Source: Anaerolineae bacterium
GTDB taxonomy: Bacteria > Chloroflexota > Anaerolineae > Aggregatilineales > Phototrophicaceae
DNA: 64,000 nucleotides
Direction: 5' to 3'
Assembly: GCA_022843745.1 (NCBI GenBank)
Contig: JALHNB010000006.1
Span: forward strand, 92,612-156,611
The stretch's first letter is position 1. Every line of letters begins with the position of its first letter. The notes beneath the pieces were generated by a model that was given only the letters and a program-made list of their open reading frames with translations, searched no databases and was not told where the DNA came from. The translations under genes and the position numbers were made by a program. Of the stretch, positions 17,657-26,442 are shown piece after piece.

Positions 17657-18954
17657 ATGGGTCGAACACGTGTCATCATTATGGGGGATGCAGGACGCGG
17701 GTTTCATAGCTTTAATGTTCATTTTCGTGACAATATTGATTATCAGGTTATCGCCTTTATAACGCCTCAGATGACCAGCACTGAAGGACGCGTTTATCCG
17801 ACTGAATTAGCTGGGAAATTTTATCCAAACGGTATTCCCCTTTATCACGAGTCTCAATTAAATCATTTGATTGTTCACCACAGCGTTGATGAGGTCATTT
17901 TCGCTTATGACGATGTATCTCATTCGAAAGTGATGAGCAAAGCCGCAGAAGTCAACTCGCTCGGCGCGGATTTCCGGCTGATGGGAATGGTAACCACACA
18001 AATTCGGAGCAGCAAGCCTGTTATCACAGTTTGCGCAGTGCATCCCCGCAGCGGCAAAAGTCTGGTCGCGCGACAAATTGCTGCCGAGCTACAAAAATTA
18101 AAGTATAAAGTTGTTGTCGTTCGTCATGCTATGCCTTCTATCATGTTGCAAGATGTCAAGCGTTTTTTCGAATACGAAGACCTCGACAAGTATCAATGCA
18201 CGATTGAGGAGCGCGAAGAATATGAGCCGTATCTTGATCGCGGTATGGTGTTTACACAGGGGCGGATTACGCTGCAATCCTGAAAAATGCTGAGGACGAG
18301 GCAGACATCATCGTTTGGGATGGCGGCACGAATGACCTGCCTTTTTTTGTCTCAGATTTTCATGTCGTCATGGCTGATCCGCACCGTGCCGGAAGCGAAC
18401 TTCAGCATTATCCTGGCGAAAGTAACCTGCGCGTGGCGGAACTCGTCATTATCAACAGAGTGGATAGTGCGAATTATGCGGACATTGTAAAAATGCGCAA
18501 AAATATTCAATCCATTAACTCAAAAGCGATCATTTTAGAGGCAGCCGCGCCGCTTGTCGTCATCCATCCCCAGGCAATACAGGGTAAACGTGTTCTCGTG
18601 GTCGAAGATGGCATCCAGAACCAAACGGGTGCAGGATATATCGCGGCACAGCGTTTTCGTGCTGCCGAAGTGATTGATCCGCGTCCATTCGCCGTCAATT
18701 CGATTGCCGAAACGTATGCCAAAAATCCCTCTATAGGGCATGTCCTCCCGGCTATGGGCTACAGTGAGGCGGAACTACATGATCTGGAACAGACGATTAA
18801 TCATTCGGATGCCGATCTGGTCATCGCCGCAACACCAATCGACCTACAGCGGGTTATCCATCTCAATAAACCCGTTGAGCGTGTTCGCTATGAGCTTCAG
18901 GTCATTGGCACACCAACCCTGAGTGACTTATTGATGGAAAAATATGGGCGTTAA
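17657..18954 (+). pseudogene. cyclic 2,3-diphosphoglycerate synthetase-like GTPase, one-base frameshift
   Basis: Two open segments in different frames (17657-18283 and ~18254-18954) together give one ~432-residue protein. The N-terminal part starts RVIIMGDAGRGFHSFNVHFR. A P-loop follows (HPRSGKS), and the second part has DIIVWDGGTNDLPFF. Adding one T to the TTT at 18251-18253 restores the sequence through GMVF-Y-TGADYAAIL. Without it, translation stops at 18281-18283. The family forms cyclic 2,3-diphosphoglycerate in some archaea; many bacterial relatives have unknown roles. GGAGG lies 9 nt before the ATG. It could be a real lesion, a sequencing error or recoding. Confidence 0.8.
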
Positions 18955-19008
18955 ATCCAACAATCCTCGGTTAATCAAACCCTCACCAAACTGCAACCTA
19001 TTACCCAT

Positions 19009-19096
19009 ATATCGCTCATATGAGTCAGCGATCATTGATAATGCGTATCCTAATATCGCTCATACAAATCAGCGATCACTGATAATGCGCATACTA
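19009..19096 (+). repeat. two 44-bp direct repeats with internal dyads
   Basis: Copies at 19009-19052 and 19053-19096 are head-to-tail with about 7-8 differences. Each contains ATCGCT...AGCGAT inverted arms; in copy 1 the loop holds the palindrome CTCATATGAG. They end 24 bp before the TIGR01777 oxidoreductase start. This suggests a duplicated regulator-binding site or slippage product. Confidence 0.7.
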
Positions 19097-19120
19097 TCTG
19101 GCAATTTTGAGTGAGAAATC

Positions 19121-20020
19121 ATGCGCGTACTCATCACTGGTGGCACAGGGCTTATTGGTGGGCTGTTGTGTCGAGTGCTTGTGGCGGACGGGCATGAGGT
19201 TATCGTCCTTAGCCGCAGTCCGCAGATTAAAAAGAACAGCGTTCCGCACGGTGTCCAGCTTTGTGAGTGGGATGGCCGCAGCGCGGATGGCTGGGGGCAT
19301 TTGATTCAGCACGATACGGCGATTATCAACCTTGCCGGAGAAAACACCGCCGCACTTCGCTGGACAGGTTCACATCAACAAAGCATCCTTGAAAGCCGCA
19401 TCGCCGCTGGGCAAGCGGTGGTGCAGGCGATTGAAAATGCGCCAGAAAAACCGCGCGTCCTGTTGCAAGCCTCTTCCGTTGCCTACTATGGCGATTGCGA
19501 AAACGACATCGTTATCGAGGACAGCCCAGCGGGAGAAGGCTGGCGGGCTGAGGTTTGCCAGCAGTGGGAACAAGTCACCACCAGACTGGACGTGCGACAG
19601 TGTATTTTGCGATTTGGCCTTGTATTGGATACGAAGGGCGGCGCACTCCCCTTGATGCTGTCAGGGTCACGCTTTTACCGTAAGCAACCCGGCAGCAGCG
19701 TACAGTGGATTGCCTGGGTTCATAATCAGGATGTTGCCCTGGCGCTGCGATTTCTGCTGAAACACGAGACCGCGTCCGGCGCGTTTAACATTGTTGCACC
19801 AAACCCCCAAACCAACACCGTTTTTATGCAGGCTTTGAACGAGACAATCAAAGCAACACCCTTAATTCCACTACCGGAGGCTGATCTCCGGCTGACTTCA
19901 GACGAAATGACCACCACTACGCTCGACAGCCAGCGCGTGATTCCCTATAAGCTCAATCAGCTCGGTTATAAATTTCGATTTCCCACTGTTGAAGATGCCC
20001 TCCACCATCTGATGGGCTGA
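19121..20020 (+). CDS. TIGR01777 family NAD-binding oxidoreductase (YfcH-like)
   Basis: A 299-residue extended-SDR/epimerase-like protein. The Rossmann start is VLITGGTGLIGGLLCRVL, followed by INLAGENTAALRW, then SSVAYYGD and a C-terminal DUF1731-like region (FRFPTVEDALHHLMG). The substrate is unknown; the family includes plant GIANT CHLOROPLAST 1 (SulA)-like and E. coli YfcH proteins. It is a single gene behind a repeat-containing upstream region. Confidence 0.9.
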   Translation: MRVLITGGTGLIGGLLCRVLVADGHEVIVLSRSPQIKKNSVPHGVQLCEWDGRSADGWGHLIQHDTAIINLAGENTAALRWTGSHQQSILESRIAAGQAVVQAIENAPEKPRVLLQASSVAYYGDCENDIVIEDSPAGEGWRAEVCQQWEQVTTRLDVRQCILRFGLVLDTKGGALPLMLSGSRFYRKQPGSSVQWIAWVHNQDVALALRFLLKHETASGAFNIVAPNPQTNTVFMQALNETIKATPLIPLPEADLRLTSDEMTTTTLDSQRVIPYKLNQLGYKFRFPTVEDALHHLMG

Positions 20021-20106
20021 AGCCCCAATATTCCGGGGTTCAGGGAACGCTGCAACTGATCTGGGTGTAGGATGAAATTATTCACCGAATGAGGGGGAGT
20101 CATAAA

Positions 20107-20532
20107 ATGGATGCCATTGGTCTTGATGCAGGCGAAGTTTCTCAACAGGTCTTATATGCAATTATAGGGACACTCGTTATTTTCTTTGTTCTCTCACCTA
20201 TTGGCGGCTATTTTCTACACAAATTTATCAAGAGCAAAACGCCGGACACGGATACATTTGCGATTATCGCAGGCGCATTTATCATGTTCATCGTCACCAG
20301 CGGGCTGACATTAGCGCTCATTTTGCAGCTTACCGAGCAAACCGAAGCCACATTCATAGCGGCGCTGTTGATGAGCGTACTGGTCGGCATGGTGACGACA
20401 GGCATTTCAGCATTCCTCGTCGTCCGTATGATCGAGCGCGGCAAAAAGAAGATCAACCTGGAAGAACAGTCTTTTAGCGTGTGGGAAGAAGATAAGCGCA
20501 ATAAACCGAAAAATTTGCGCCATCGTCGTTAA
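20107..20532 (+). CDS. three-helix membrane protein, unknown
   Basis: A 141-residue integral membrane protein with three hydrophobic helices (about residues 13-33, 46-67 and 76-96), then a basic, charged cytoplasmic tail (ERGKKKINLEEQ...RNKPKNLRHRR). The ATG at 20107 is chosen since GGGGGAG lies 8 nt upstream; a 6-codon longer frame starts at 20089. No family recognised. It precedes the ArsR-type regulator, which has its own promoter. Confidence 0.7.
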   Translation: MDAIGLDAGEVSQQVLYAIIGTLVIFFVLSPIGGYFLHKFIKSKTPDTDTFAIIAGAFIMFIVTSGLTLALILQLTEQTEATFIAALLMSVLVGMVTTGISAFLVVRMIERGKKKINLEEQSFSVWEEDKRNKPKNLRHRR

Positions 20533-20555
20533 AATAACTATTTTCAGTGGAGTTG

Positions 20556-20584
20556 TTGACAAGCAGTATTTTTTGTGATATGCT
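20556..20584 (+). promoter_or_regulatory. sigma-70-type promoter of the ArsR-family gene
   Basis: TTGACA (20556-20561) and TATGCT (20579-20584) are separated by exactly 17 bases, with an AT-rich spacer. It is the best -35/-10 pair in the window and reads into the regulator gene at 20640. Confidence 0.75.
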
Positions 20585-20593
20585 GTATTCACT

Positions 20594-20613
20594 TTACCCA
20601 CTTATTCGGGTAA
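20594..20613. promoter_or_regulatory. operator-like dyad downstream of the promoter
   Basis: TTACCC (20594-20599) and GGGTAA (20608-20613) form a perfect dyad with an 8-bp spacer, extended imperfectly by ATTCA on the left and TGAAT on the right. It starts about 10 bases past the -10 box and lies before the ribosome-binding site, as expected for autorepression by an ArsR-type protein. Confidence 0.6.
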
Positions 20614-20639
20614 TTGAATAAAGAAACCAAGGAATCACT

Positions 20640-21755
20640 GTGGCTAACCAAGATTTTATCCTCGCCCCTCAAACTGTAACTGTGACATTCGCGCTCGAAC
20701 CAGCATTGAATAATCTGGATTCACTTTTACTTCTTGAGCAGGTACAGGAGCGTTCCGGGTTCAATGAGTGGGTGGGACAGACTGCAGCCCGGCTTTCGCC
20801 AGAACAGAGGCGAAATAATCGGTTAGTGGTTGACGGATTGCACAAAGCGCTGAAGCCTGAAAGCGATTGGCCGAGTTTTCCAGCCTATATTGATGATCTG
20901 GAAAAGCGCGATCCTGATATCATGCGCGATGCAGCCATTGACTGGATGTGCAGCCCGGAAAAAAGCAAACATACTCATATGGAGCCTATAGATCGGGATT
21001 TGCTTCTCGGCAACCGCCAGGCCTATCTCGATTGGGTGGAGGGTATGTATCAAAAAATGGGCGAACTTGAAAAAGACAGTGATGTATTTGCCCCGGATTT
21101 TTATATCGAATTGCATGAGCTGCTCAATGACCCGCCAAAAATGCAAAAGTTGATCGTCGCGCACCTCCGAGACATGTGGGAAAGTTATCTGGCGAGCGAA
21201 TGGTCGCGCGTTTTACCGATGCTGCAACAATCGCTGGATGCTTTCAAGCAGCTTGATTACAGCGGATCAACGCCATTAGAAGCGATTCGGGCTGTTACGG
21301 GGCGCGACCTGACCGGGCATTGGGACGCAATGCTTGGCGGCGCACAGCAGATCATTTTTATCCCATCGGCGCATATGGGGCCGTATGTTTCATGGTTTGA
21401 AGCCGAACCGGGGGTTGCCAAGATTATTTTCGGCGCTCGCTTGCCAGAAGGAACGCGCGTTGAATCGCCTGCCCTCAGCCGATCCGAACTGCTGGTGCGT
21501 CTGAGCGCGTTGGCGGACGATACCCGCCTGCAAATTCTTGAACTGCTGAGTCAGCACGAGGAACTCTGCGCTCAGGACATCATGACGATGCTCGATCTCA
21601 GCCAATCCAGCACATCGCGCCATTTGCGACAGCTTTCCGCTACGGGGTATCTGATCGAACGCCGCCGCGAAGTCGCCAAATGTTACAGCATAAATCCTAC
21701 CCGCTTTGAGGATACGCTGCGTGCGCTCAAGCGTCTCTCCCGCCCACATGCGTAA
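20640..21755 (+). CDS. ArsR-family regulator with large N-terminal DUF5937-like domain
   Basis: A 371-residue protein starting with GTG, with AAGGA 6 nt upstream. The C-terminal ~95 residues are an ArsR winged helix (SALADDTRLQILELLSQ, then QDIMTMLDLSQSSTSRHLRQL and GYLIERRRE). The first ~270 residues, rich in charged helices, resemble the DUF5937 region fused to such regulators. No clear metal-binding cysteine cluster is seen, so the signal is probably not a classical metal. It likely represses itself through the dyad at 20594-20613, and is followed 27 bp later by a small gene. Confidence 0.82.
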   Translation: MANQDFILAPQTVTVTFALEPALNNLDSLLLLEQVQERSGFNEWVGQTAARLSPEQRRNNRLVVDGLHKALKPESDWPSFPAYIDDLEKRDPDIMRDAAIDWMCSPEKSKHTHMEPIDRDLLLGNRQAYLDWVEGMYQKMGELEKDSDVFAPDFYIELHELLNDPPKMQKLIVAHLRDMWESYLASEWSRVLPMLQQSLDAFKQLDYSGSTPLEAIRAVTGRDLTGHWDAMLGGAQQIIFIPSAHMGPYVSWFEAEPGVAKIIFGARLPEGTRVESPALSRSELLVRLSALADDTRLQILELLSQHEELCAQDIMTMLDLSQSSTSRHLRQLSATGYLIERRREVAKCYSINPTRFEDTLRALKRLSRPHA

Positions 21756-21782
21756 GACATTCGCAATAAGAAAGGGAACATC

Positions 21783-22061
21783 ATGAGTTTCGATTGGAAT
21801 CATATGCAGATTTCGTCTGCTGCACGTCGGCAGGTATTGCAGGCTGAAGCGACGCAAAACCACTTAGCGTTGATCAGCCGTAAACGTACTGTTCGTATTT
21901 ATGGGCCGGTCATGTTCCGGGTCGGTGGCTGGTTGATGGCGCGGGGCCGACAATTACAGGCAGAATATGGTGAAATTTCGAACAGCATCCAGGGAATGCG
22001 CGAATCCGATGCCCTTTTCGCGAAACAAGTACCCCATGACATTCTGCACGATTGCAGCTAG
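21783..22061 (+). CDS. small hypothetical protein downstream of the ArsR gene
   Basis: A 92-residue soluble protein (MSFDWNHMQ...), basic in the first half. AAAGGGA lies before the ATG, and it starts 27 bp after the regulator stop, so it is probably in the same operon. The middle (IYGPVMFRVGGWLMARG) is amphipathic and could contact the membrane. No family recognised. Confidence 0.6.
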   Translation: MSFDWNHMQISSAARRQVLQAEATQNHLALISRKRTVRIYGPVMFRVGGWLMARGRQLQAEYGEISNSIQGMRESDALFAKQVPHDILHDCS

Positions 22062-22193
22062 ATAGAAGTCACTGTGATAAAAGGCTGTTTGGACGGACAA
22101 TGAAATAGAAGGTAAGCGGTGATCCAAAAGATCCATCTGTCTGGTTTCGCCATTTCCGGACAGCGCTACCTGTATCAATCAATTGCTCCTCCC

Positions 22194-22233
22194 AAAAATG
22201 AACGCCAGACAGATTAATCTATCTGGCGTTCAT
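22194..22233 (-). terminator. terminator of the phytanoyl-CoA dioxygenase gene
   Basis: ATGAACGCCAGA (22198-22209) is exactly inverted at 22222-22233 around a 12-nt loop holding the palindrome GATTAATC. On the minus strand the hairpin is followed by a TTTTT run (22194-22198). Confidence 0.9.
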
Positions 22234-22240
22234 GATTCTG

Positions 22241-23059
22241 CTATTTTGCGAGTGCTATTTCCCCGCCATCCTGCGTGTCGAACAATTCCATCCCTGGAAG
22301 CCGTTGGCGGAAGCCTTGCACCATCAGGCCAGGACGATTCATGCTCTGCCCAAACGTCTGCTTGTTCTCTGGGTCACGATAGCCGACACGCACCAGACGG
22401 CGCGGCTTATTCGTCTGGTTGATATACGAGCCGTGAATCGTATAAATATTAAACAGCACGACATCGCCACGTTTGGCTGGTACTGCAACTGTCTCTTCTA
22501 ATTTATAGTCGCTGAATGGGAGGTGCGGTGTGCAGGGTGATCCATCGGGCATGGTAATAACGTGCTTCAGCCCGCCCATCTTGTGCGAACCATCCAGAAA
22601 ACGAATTTCACCATTTTCGTGACAGGTATCATCCAGGTGAACCAGAACATCGACGTACTTATTATTTTCGTGTGTATAAAACGGGTTATCCTGGTGCATC
22701 GGGAATGGGTGGCCGGTCTGCGGGGGTTTAATATGCATCGTCGAGTGATGCAGTTCCACATTGGGGCCGATCAGTTGGCTGATTGCGCCAGTCAAGCGCT
22801 CGTGAGTGACACAGCGCATCCAGGTACTTGAGTAAAAATGCAGGTCGTGCATCGCTGTGAGCTTCGATTTTTTCTCGATTTCCGGATCCATATAGGCCTG
22901 TCGCCAGGGGCCACTCCACCCAGGGCTGGTGAATGACCAGGTCTCTACCAAGCGATCCATCTCGTCGGAGAGTTCGTCAGTTTCTTCCTTCGTAAACATT
23001 TCCGGGATACGCAAATAACCATGTTCATGATAGAAATCAACTTGTTCTTGTGTCAGCAT
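22241..23059 (-). CDS. phytanoyl-CoA dioxygenase family protein
   Basis: A 272-residue Fe(II)/2-oxoglutarate-dependent dioxygenase of the PhyH family. The facial-triad ligands are visible as PMHQDNPFY (H-x-D) and TIHGSYINQT (distal His), and RRLVRVGYR supplies the 2-oxoglutarate-binding Arg. Family members hydroxylate lipids or small metabolites in the cytoplasm; the substrate here is unknown. GAGAGGA lies upstream of the ATG. It is monocistronic, bounded by its own terminator and that of cdsA. Confidence 0.9.
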   Translation of the reverse strand: MLTQEQVDFYHEHGYLRIPEMFTKEETDELSDEMDRLVETWSFTSPGWSGPWRQAYMDPEIEKKSKLTAMHDLHFYSSTWMRCVTHERLTGAISQLIGPNVELHHSTMHIKPPQTGHPFPMHQDNPFYTHENNKYVDVLVHLDDTCHENGEIRFLDGSHKMGGLKHVITMPDGSPCTPHLPFSDYKLEETVAVPAKRGDVVLFNIYTIHGSYINQTNKPRRLVRVGYRDPENKQTFGQSMNRPGLMVQGFRQRLPGMELFDTQDGGEIALAK

Positions 23060-23121
23060 TTTAAAGTCCTCTCTTTTGAAATTATTTTACTTGAAAAATA
23101 GCGAAACAAAATAGACCAATC

Positions 23122-23147
23122 AAAAAGCCCGCCTTTCAGCGGGTTTC
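23122..23147 (-). terminator. terminator of cdsA transcript
   Basis: On the minus strand, ACCCGC and GCGGGC(T) flank a 6-nt loop (CCCGC/GCGGG core at 23128-23132 and 23139-23143) and are followed by TTTTTG. It lies about 140 bp after the cdsA stop. Confidence 0.8.
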
Positions 23148-23288
23148 TTAGTCGGCGCATTCAAGGGATTTCCCTTGTTATTGACTTTGGAAGTGGGATT
23201 GATGAGGTATTCCGCGTCTTTTCTGCGCTGATGAGATTCCATTGTATCACACTATGGTCTGAAATTTCGAGTCTCTTCATACTCATTT

Positions 23289-24104
23289 CTAACCGAACAA
23301 CCGGAGAATCAGATATAAAGACACTGCTGCGACCAAAGTACCATCAATGCGATCCAGAAAACCACCATGTCCGGGCAGGATTGAGCCGCTGTCTTTGACC
23401 GCCAAACGCCGTTTCACCCACGACTCAAACAGATCGCCGATCTCGACAGAAAGCGCGATCAAAATATTCGTCAGAATCGCTAAACCCGGCGCGATGCCAC
23501 CCGCAAGTGCGATGACGATGCCAATCAGAGAGCCAAGCGTCAAGCCGATAAACGCGCCTTCAATCGTTTTGCCAGGTGATATGCTCGGCGCGAGTTTATT
23601 CCGTCCGGCGATTCGTCCACCGATAAGCGCAAAAGCATCAGTAGACCAGTTATTCACAAAGAGCATGGCAGTCCACAACAGGCCGTTATTGCCGTCACGG
23701 ATCAGAATCAGCAAGCCCAGCGGAATGCCGATATACAGCGACCCGATGATGGAATAAAAATAATTACGGATAAAAAAATGGCTTTTCGGCTGGTCAGTTT
23801 GAGATGTTTCGGCCAATCCCAGCACTAAAAAGAGGATAATCGCCAGTGGAATGAGTATGGGAATGCCAAGTGCAACACCCTCAATACACGCCAGAATCGT
23901 CAAAATCGTCATCAGCAAGGCAGCACGTTGATTCGGGCGAATCATGGTTTGGAACTCAGTGGCCGCGACAATGCCGACGATGACAACAGCGAGATTAAAA
24001 ACCCACCCGCCTACCACGATGCTCAACAGCACCATCGGCCCGCCAATAGCAGCGGTGACGAAACGTGCGCGGAAATCTGCCCCTAAACGTGTTTTAGTCG
24101 CCAA
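23289..24104 (-). CDS. cdsA: phosphatidate cytidylyltransferase
   Basis: A 271-residue integral membrane enzyme making CDP-diacylglycerol from phosphatidate and CTP. It has six to eight hydrophobic helices and the C-terminal family signature, here spread over SISPGKTIEGAFIG and LPGHGGFLDRIDGTL. It supplies the substrate for the CDP-alcohol phosphatidyltransferase at 62.4-63.0 kb. It starts 12 bp after the alpha/beta hydrolase stop, so the two form an operon. Confidence 0.94.
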   Translation of the reverse strand: MATKTRLGADFRARFVTAAIGGPMVLLSIVVGGWVFNLAVVIVGIVAATEFQTMIRPNQRAALLMTILTILACIEGVALGIPILIPLAIILFLVLGLAETSQTDQPKSHFFIRNYFYSIIGSLYIGIPLGLLILIRDGNNGLLWTAMLFVNNWSTDAFALIGGRIAGRNKLAPSISPGKTIEGAFIGLTLGSLIGIVIALAGGIAPGLAILTNILIALSVEIGDLFESWVKRRLAVKDSGSILPGHGGFLDRIDGTLVAAVSLYLILRLFG

Positions 24105-24116
24105 AATTCTACTGCC

Positions 24117-25172
24117 TTAAAAATGTTGTTCCAGCCAATCGAACATTTTCGTCCAGAAAAAGAAGGTGTTCGGCCAGTCAAATAAATGACCGCTTCCCGG
24201 CAAGCGCATTTGCTCTGTCGTTGGTGGGAGCTTCTCGCCCAATTTTTCAAACGCCGCCGCCGGGACATCAATCGTCGTATCGTAATCGTTATAAACCAGC
24301 AAAATCGGGATGTGCGGCACCAGAGGCGCGAAGTCCAGAATGTTCATAAACGTCTTGCCCGGCACAACGCGCATATAACGGGCTGTCGCGGCGGCGCTTC
24401 CACCAGGGAACTGCATCGCGGGAATACGCTTGAGCAGTTGAAGGTGTTTGTATTCTTGCAGGCTCACGGGCGGCGGCGATCCGGCGATAATCGCGTCGAT
24501 TGGCGCACCATTGGCGGCAGCTAACAAAGCCGTCGTCGCGCCGACTGACCAGCCGATGACCGCGATATGCTCATAGCCCAACTGCTGCACATGCTTGATC
24601 ATCGCATTGAGATCATGCTCGGTATCACCGTTGGCGCGAAAAATGCCGCCGCTTTCCATATGACCGCGAAAATCAAACGTGAATACATCGTAGCGCGTCG
24701 CCAGAATCGAACACGTCTGGACAATCGACATGGTATTTTTGCTTCTGCCTGCGCCGTGACAGACAATAACTGCTTTTTTATCGGATTTCGCGCCGTTTTC
24801 TTCATTTTTCAGGCTGATCCCCTGGATTCTGACTCCATCCTGGGTGCGCAGCGTGAAGCGTTCATGGGGCTGCTCATAGCGAACGAGCGCGCGATTGGCC
24901 TTATGAATCCAGCGATATTTGTTGTCGCTGTCAAAAAGAATCTTGAATACGCAAAGAGCAAGGTGATAAACTGCGACGCTGCCAGCGATCAACGAAATGA
25001 TGATCTGCGGCCAGCTTATAACCGCTAACGCCGCCGCCAACAGGCCGATCATCAGCAAAACACCAGCCTGAATGTAATAACGTGTACTGAAAAAACCTGT
25101 GCGCCATTGTAGAAACCAAAAAGCGCCCAGAGAGCAAGCCAGGAGCAGGCTTAAAAGAATGATCGAATCCAA
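24117..25172 (-). CDS. membrane-anchored alpha/beta hydrolase
   Basis: A 351-residue hydrolase. Three N-terminal hydrophobic segments (residues ~3-21, 32-50 and 58-78) place it in the membrane. The catalytic domain follows, with the oxyanion-side motif VCHGAGRSKNT, nucleophile elbow GWSVGA, a likely acid in VYNDYDTTID and His in GSGHLFDWP. Substrate unknown. It is upstream of cdsA in the same operon. Confidence 0.85.
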   Translation of the reverse strand: MDSIILLSLLLACSLGAFWFLQWRTGFFSTRYYIQAGVLLMIGLLAAALAVISWPQIIISLIAGSVAVYHLALCVFKILFDSDNKYRWIHKANRALVRYEQPHERFTLRTQDGVRIQGISLKNEENGAKSDKKAVIVCHGAGRSKNTMSIVQTCSILATRYDVFTFDFRGHMESGGIFRANGDTEHDLNAMIKHVQQLGYEHIAVIGWSVGATTALLAAANGAPIDAIIAGSPPPVSLQEYKHLQLLKRIPAMQFPGGSAAATARYMRVVPGKTFMNILDFAPLVPHIPILLVYNDYDTTIDVPAAAFEKLGEKLPPTTEQMRLPGSGHLFDWPNTFFFWTKMFDWLEQHF

Positions 25173-25221
25173 AATGGAGATACCTCAATCGCGATAGCCC
25201 CATCAGCATAGCATGTGAGCG

Positions 25222-25277
25222 TAGAGGCCGCAATTGTCGGTTATATTCCATACATAGAGGCCGCGATTGTCGGTTAT
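25222..25277 (+). repeat. 23-bp direct repeat, 33-bp period
   Basis: TAGAGGCCGC[A/G]ATTGTCGGTTAT occurs at 25222-25244 and 25255-25277 with one difference. It lies in the divergent gap between the alpha/beta hydrolase and the geranylgeranyl-reductase-like gene, about 48 bp before the latter start. Confidence 0.75.
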
Positions 25278-25324
25278 TTTTCGCGTAATGTAGTAAAATT
25301 AATACGCAGGAGGAAGAAAATATC

Positions 25325-26440
25325 ATGATACACGATGTCATTGTCGTTGGTTCGGGGCCTGGGGGGGCAACGGCTGCGGCTACCCTGGCTTCGCATGGAA
25401 AATCCGTTTTGATGGTAGACCGTCAAAGCTTCCCGCGTGATAAAGTCTGCGGCGACGGAATGCCTATCGAAATCATGAAACTGCTGCGCCAGATGAATGT
25501 GGATATTCATCGCCACAAACTGCATTATCATCGCATTGAGGCACTCTCGATTTCCAGCCCTTCCGGGCGTGAGCTTAAGACTATCGAGAAGCAGCGTGAC
25601 GTTTTTTCGATGACCTCGCCGCGTTATAGCTTCGATAACACGCTGCACAACCACGCCCTGCAATCAGGCGCGAAGTTTGAGCAGATGAACATTGTCAAAC
25701 CGCTGATGAGCGCTGATAGGGAAAAAGTAACAGGCATCATCGAGCGCCGTGATAACCAACTGATCGAGCACGAAGCGCGAGTCGTCATCGCAGCAGGCGG
25801 TGTGGCCTCACCCATCGCGCGAGCGCTGCGCGGTGAAAATAAAGAGCAGGATGTTACAGCTATCTCGATTCGAGCCTATGCCTGCCTCAAAAAGCCGATT
25901 GAAGCCTGCGTTCATTTTTATTTTGAGCCGAATCTGCTTCCCGGCTATGCGTGGCTGTTCCCTGTTGGCGAAGATCGCGCCAATGTTGGCGTTTATTTGC
26001 ACCAGAATCATGGTCAGAATATGCGTGCCTTACTGGACGAATTCTGCGCGGAACTCGATGTCGAAATGGAAATCGATCCGGCGACGGTCAAAACGTGGTC
26101 GCTGCCGCTGTATGTCTCGGACGAGAGTCGGGCGATGCCGGGGGTTTTGATGGTGGGTGATGAAGGCCGTTTCGTTAATGCGCTCACAGGCGGCGGCATT
26201 TACAGCGCTATGCTCACCGGGCATGAAGCAGCAATTCAGGCGATCAAATTGCTCGAAGGCCATCCATCTGATTATGACCGCGCGTGGCGGGAACAGTTGG
26301 ACAGCAGTTTAAAGCGTGGGCGTTTTGTCCAGAAAAATATCGTCAGCCATCCCACGCTGTTCAATGGGCTTTTTACCCTAACCGATCTTCCACTGCTCAG
26401 ACGACGATTTTTAAAGGCTATCGCGGGCGATCATTATTGA
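25325..26440 (+). CDS. geranylgeranyl reductase family FAD-dependent oxidoreductase
   Basis: A 371-residue flavoprotein. The dinucleotide motif VVGSGPGGATAAATLA is at the N-terminus, then RQSFPRDKVCGDGMP typical of the geranylgeranyl-reductase family, and a second FAD motif GVLMVGDEGRFVNALTGGGI. The family saturates isoprenoid chains of quinones, chlorophylls or archaeal lipids. AGGAGG lies upstream. A UbiA-type prenyltransferase is encoded 4 kb away (30.6-31.4 kb), which fits a shared isoprenoid substrate, but the two are not in one operon. Confidence 0.88.
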   Translation: MIHDVIVVGSGPGGATAAATLASHGKSVLMVDRQSFPRDKVCGDGMPIEIMKLLRQMNVDIHRHKLHYHRIEALSISSPSGRELKTIEKQRDVFSMTSPRYSFDNTLHNHALQSGAKFEQMNIVKPLMSADREKVTGIIERRDNQLIEHEARVVIAAGGVASPIARALRGENKEQDVTAISIRAYACLKKPIEACVHFYFEPNLLPGYAWLFPVGEDRANVGVYLHQNHGQNMRALLDEFCAELDVEMEIDPATVKTWSLPLYVSDESRAMPGVLMVGDEGRFVNALTGGGIYSAMLTGHEAAIQAIKLLEGHPSDYDRAWREQLDSSLKRGRFVQKNIVSHPTLFNGLFTLTDLPLLRRRFLKAIAGDHY

Positions 26441-26442
26441 GA

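Noticed and set aside
20020-20040. CCCC/GGGG mini-hairpin after the TIGR01777 gene
   Set aside because: Only four to five pairs and no T-run; too weak to call a terminator.
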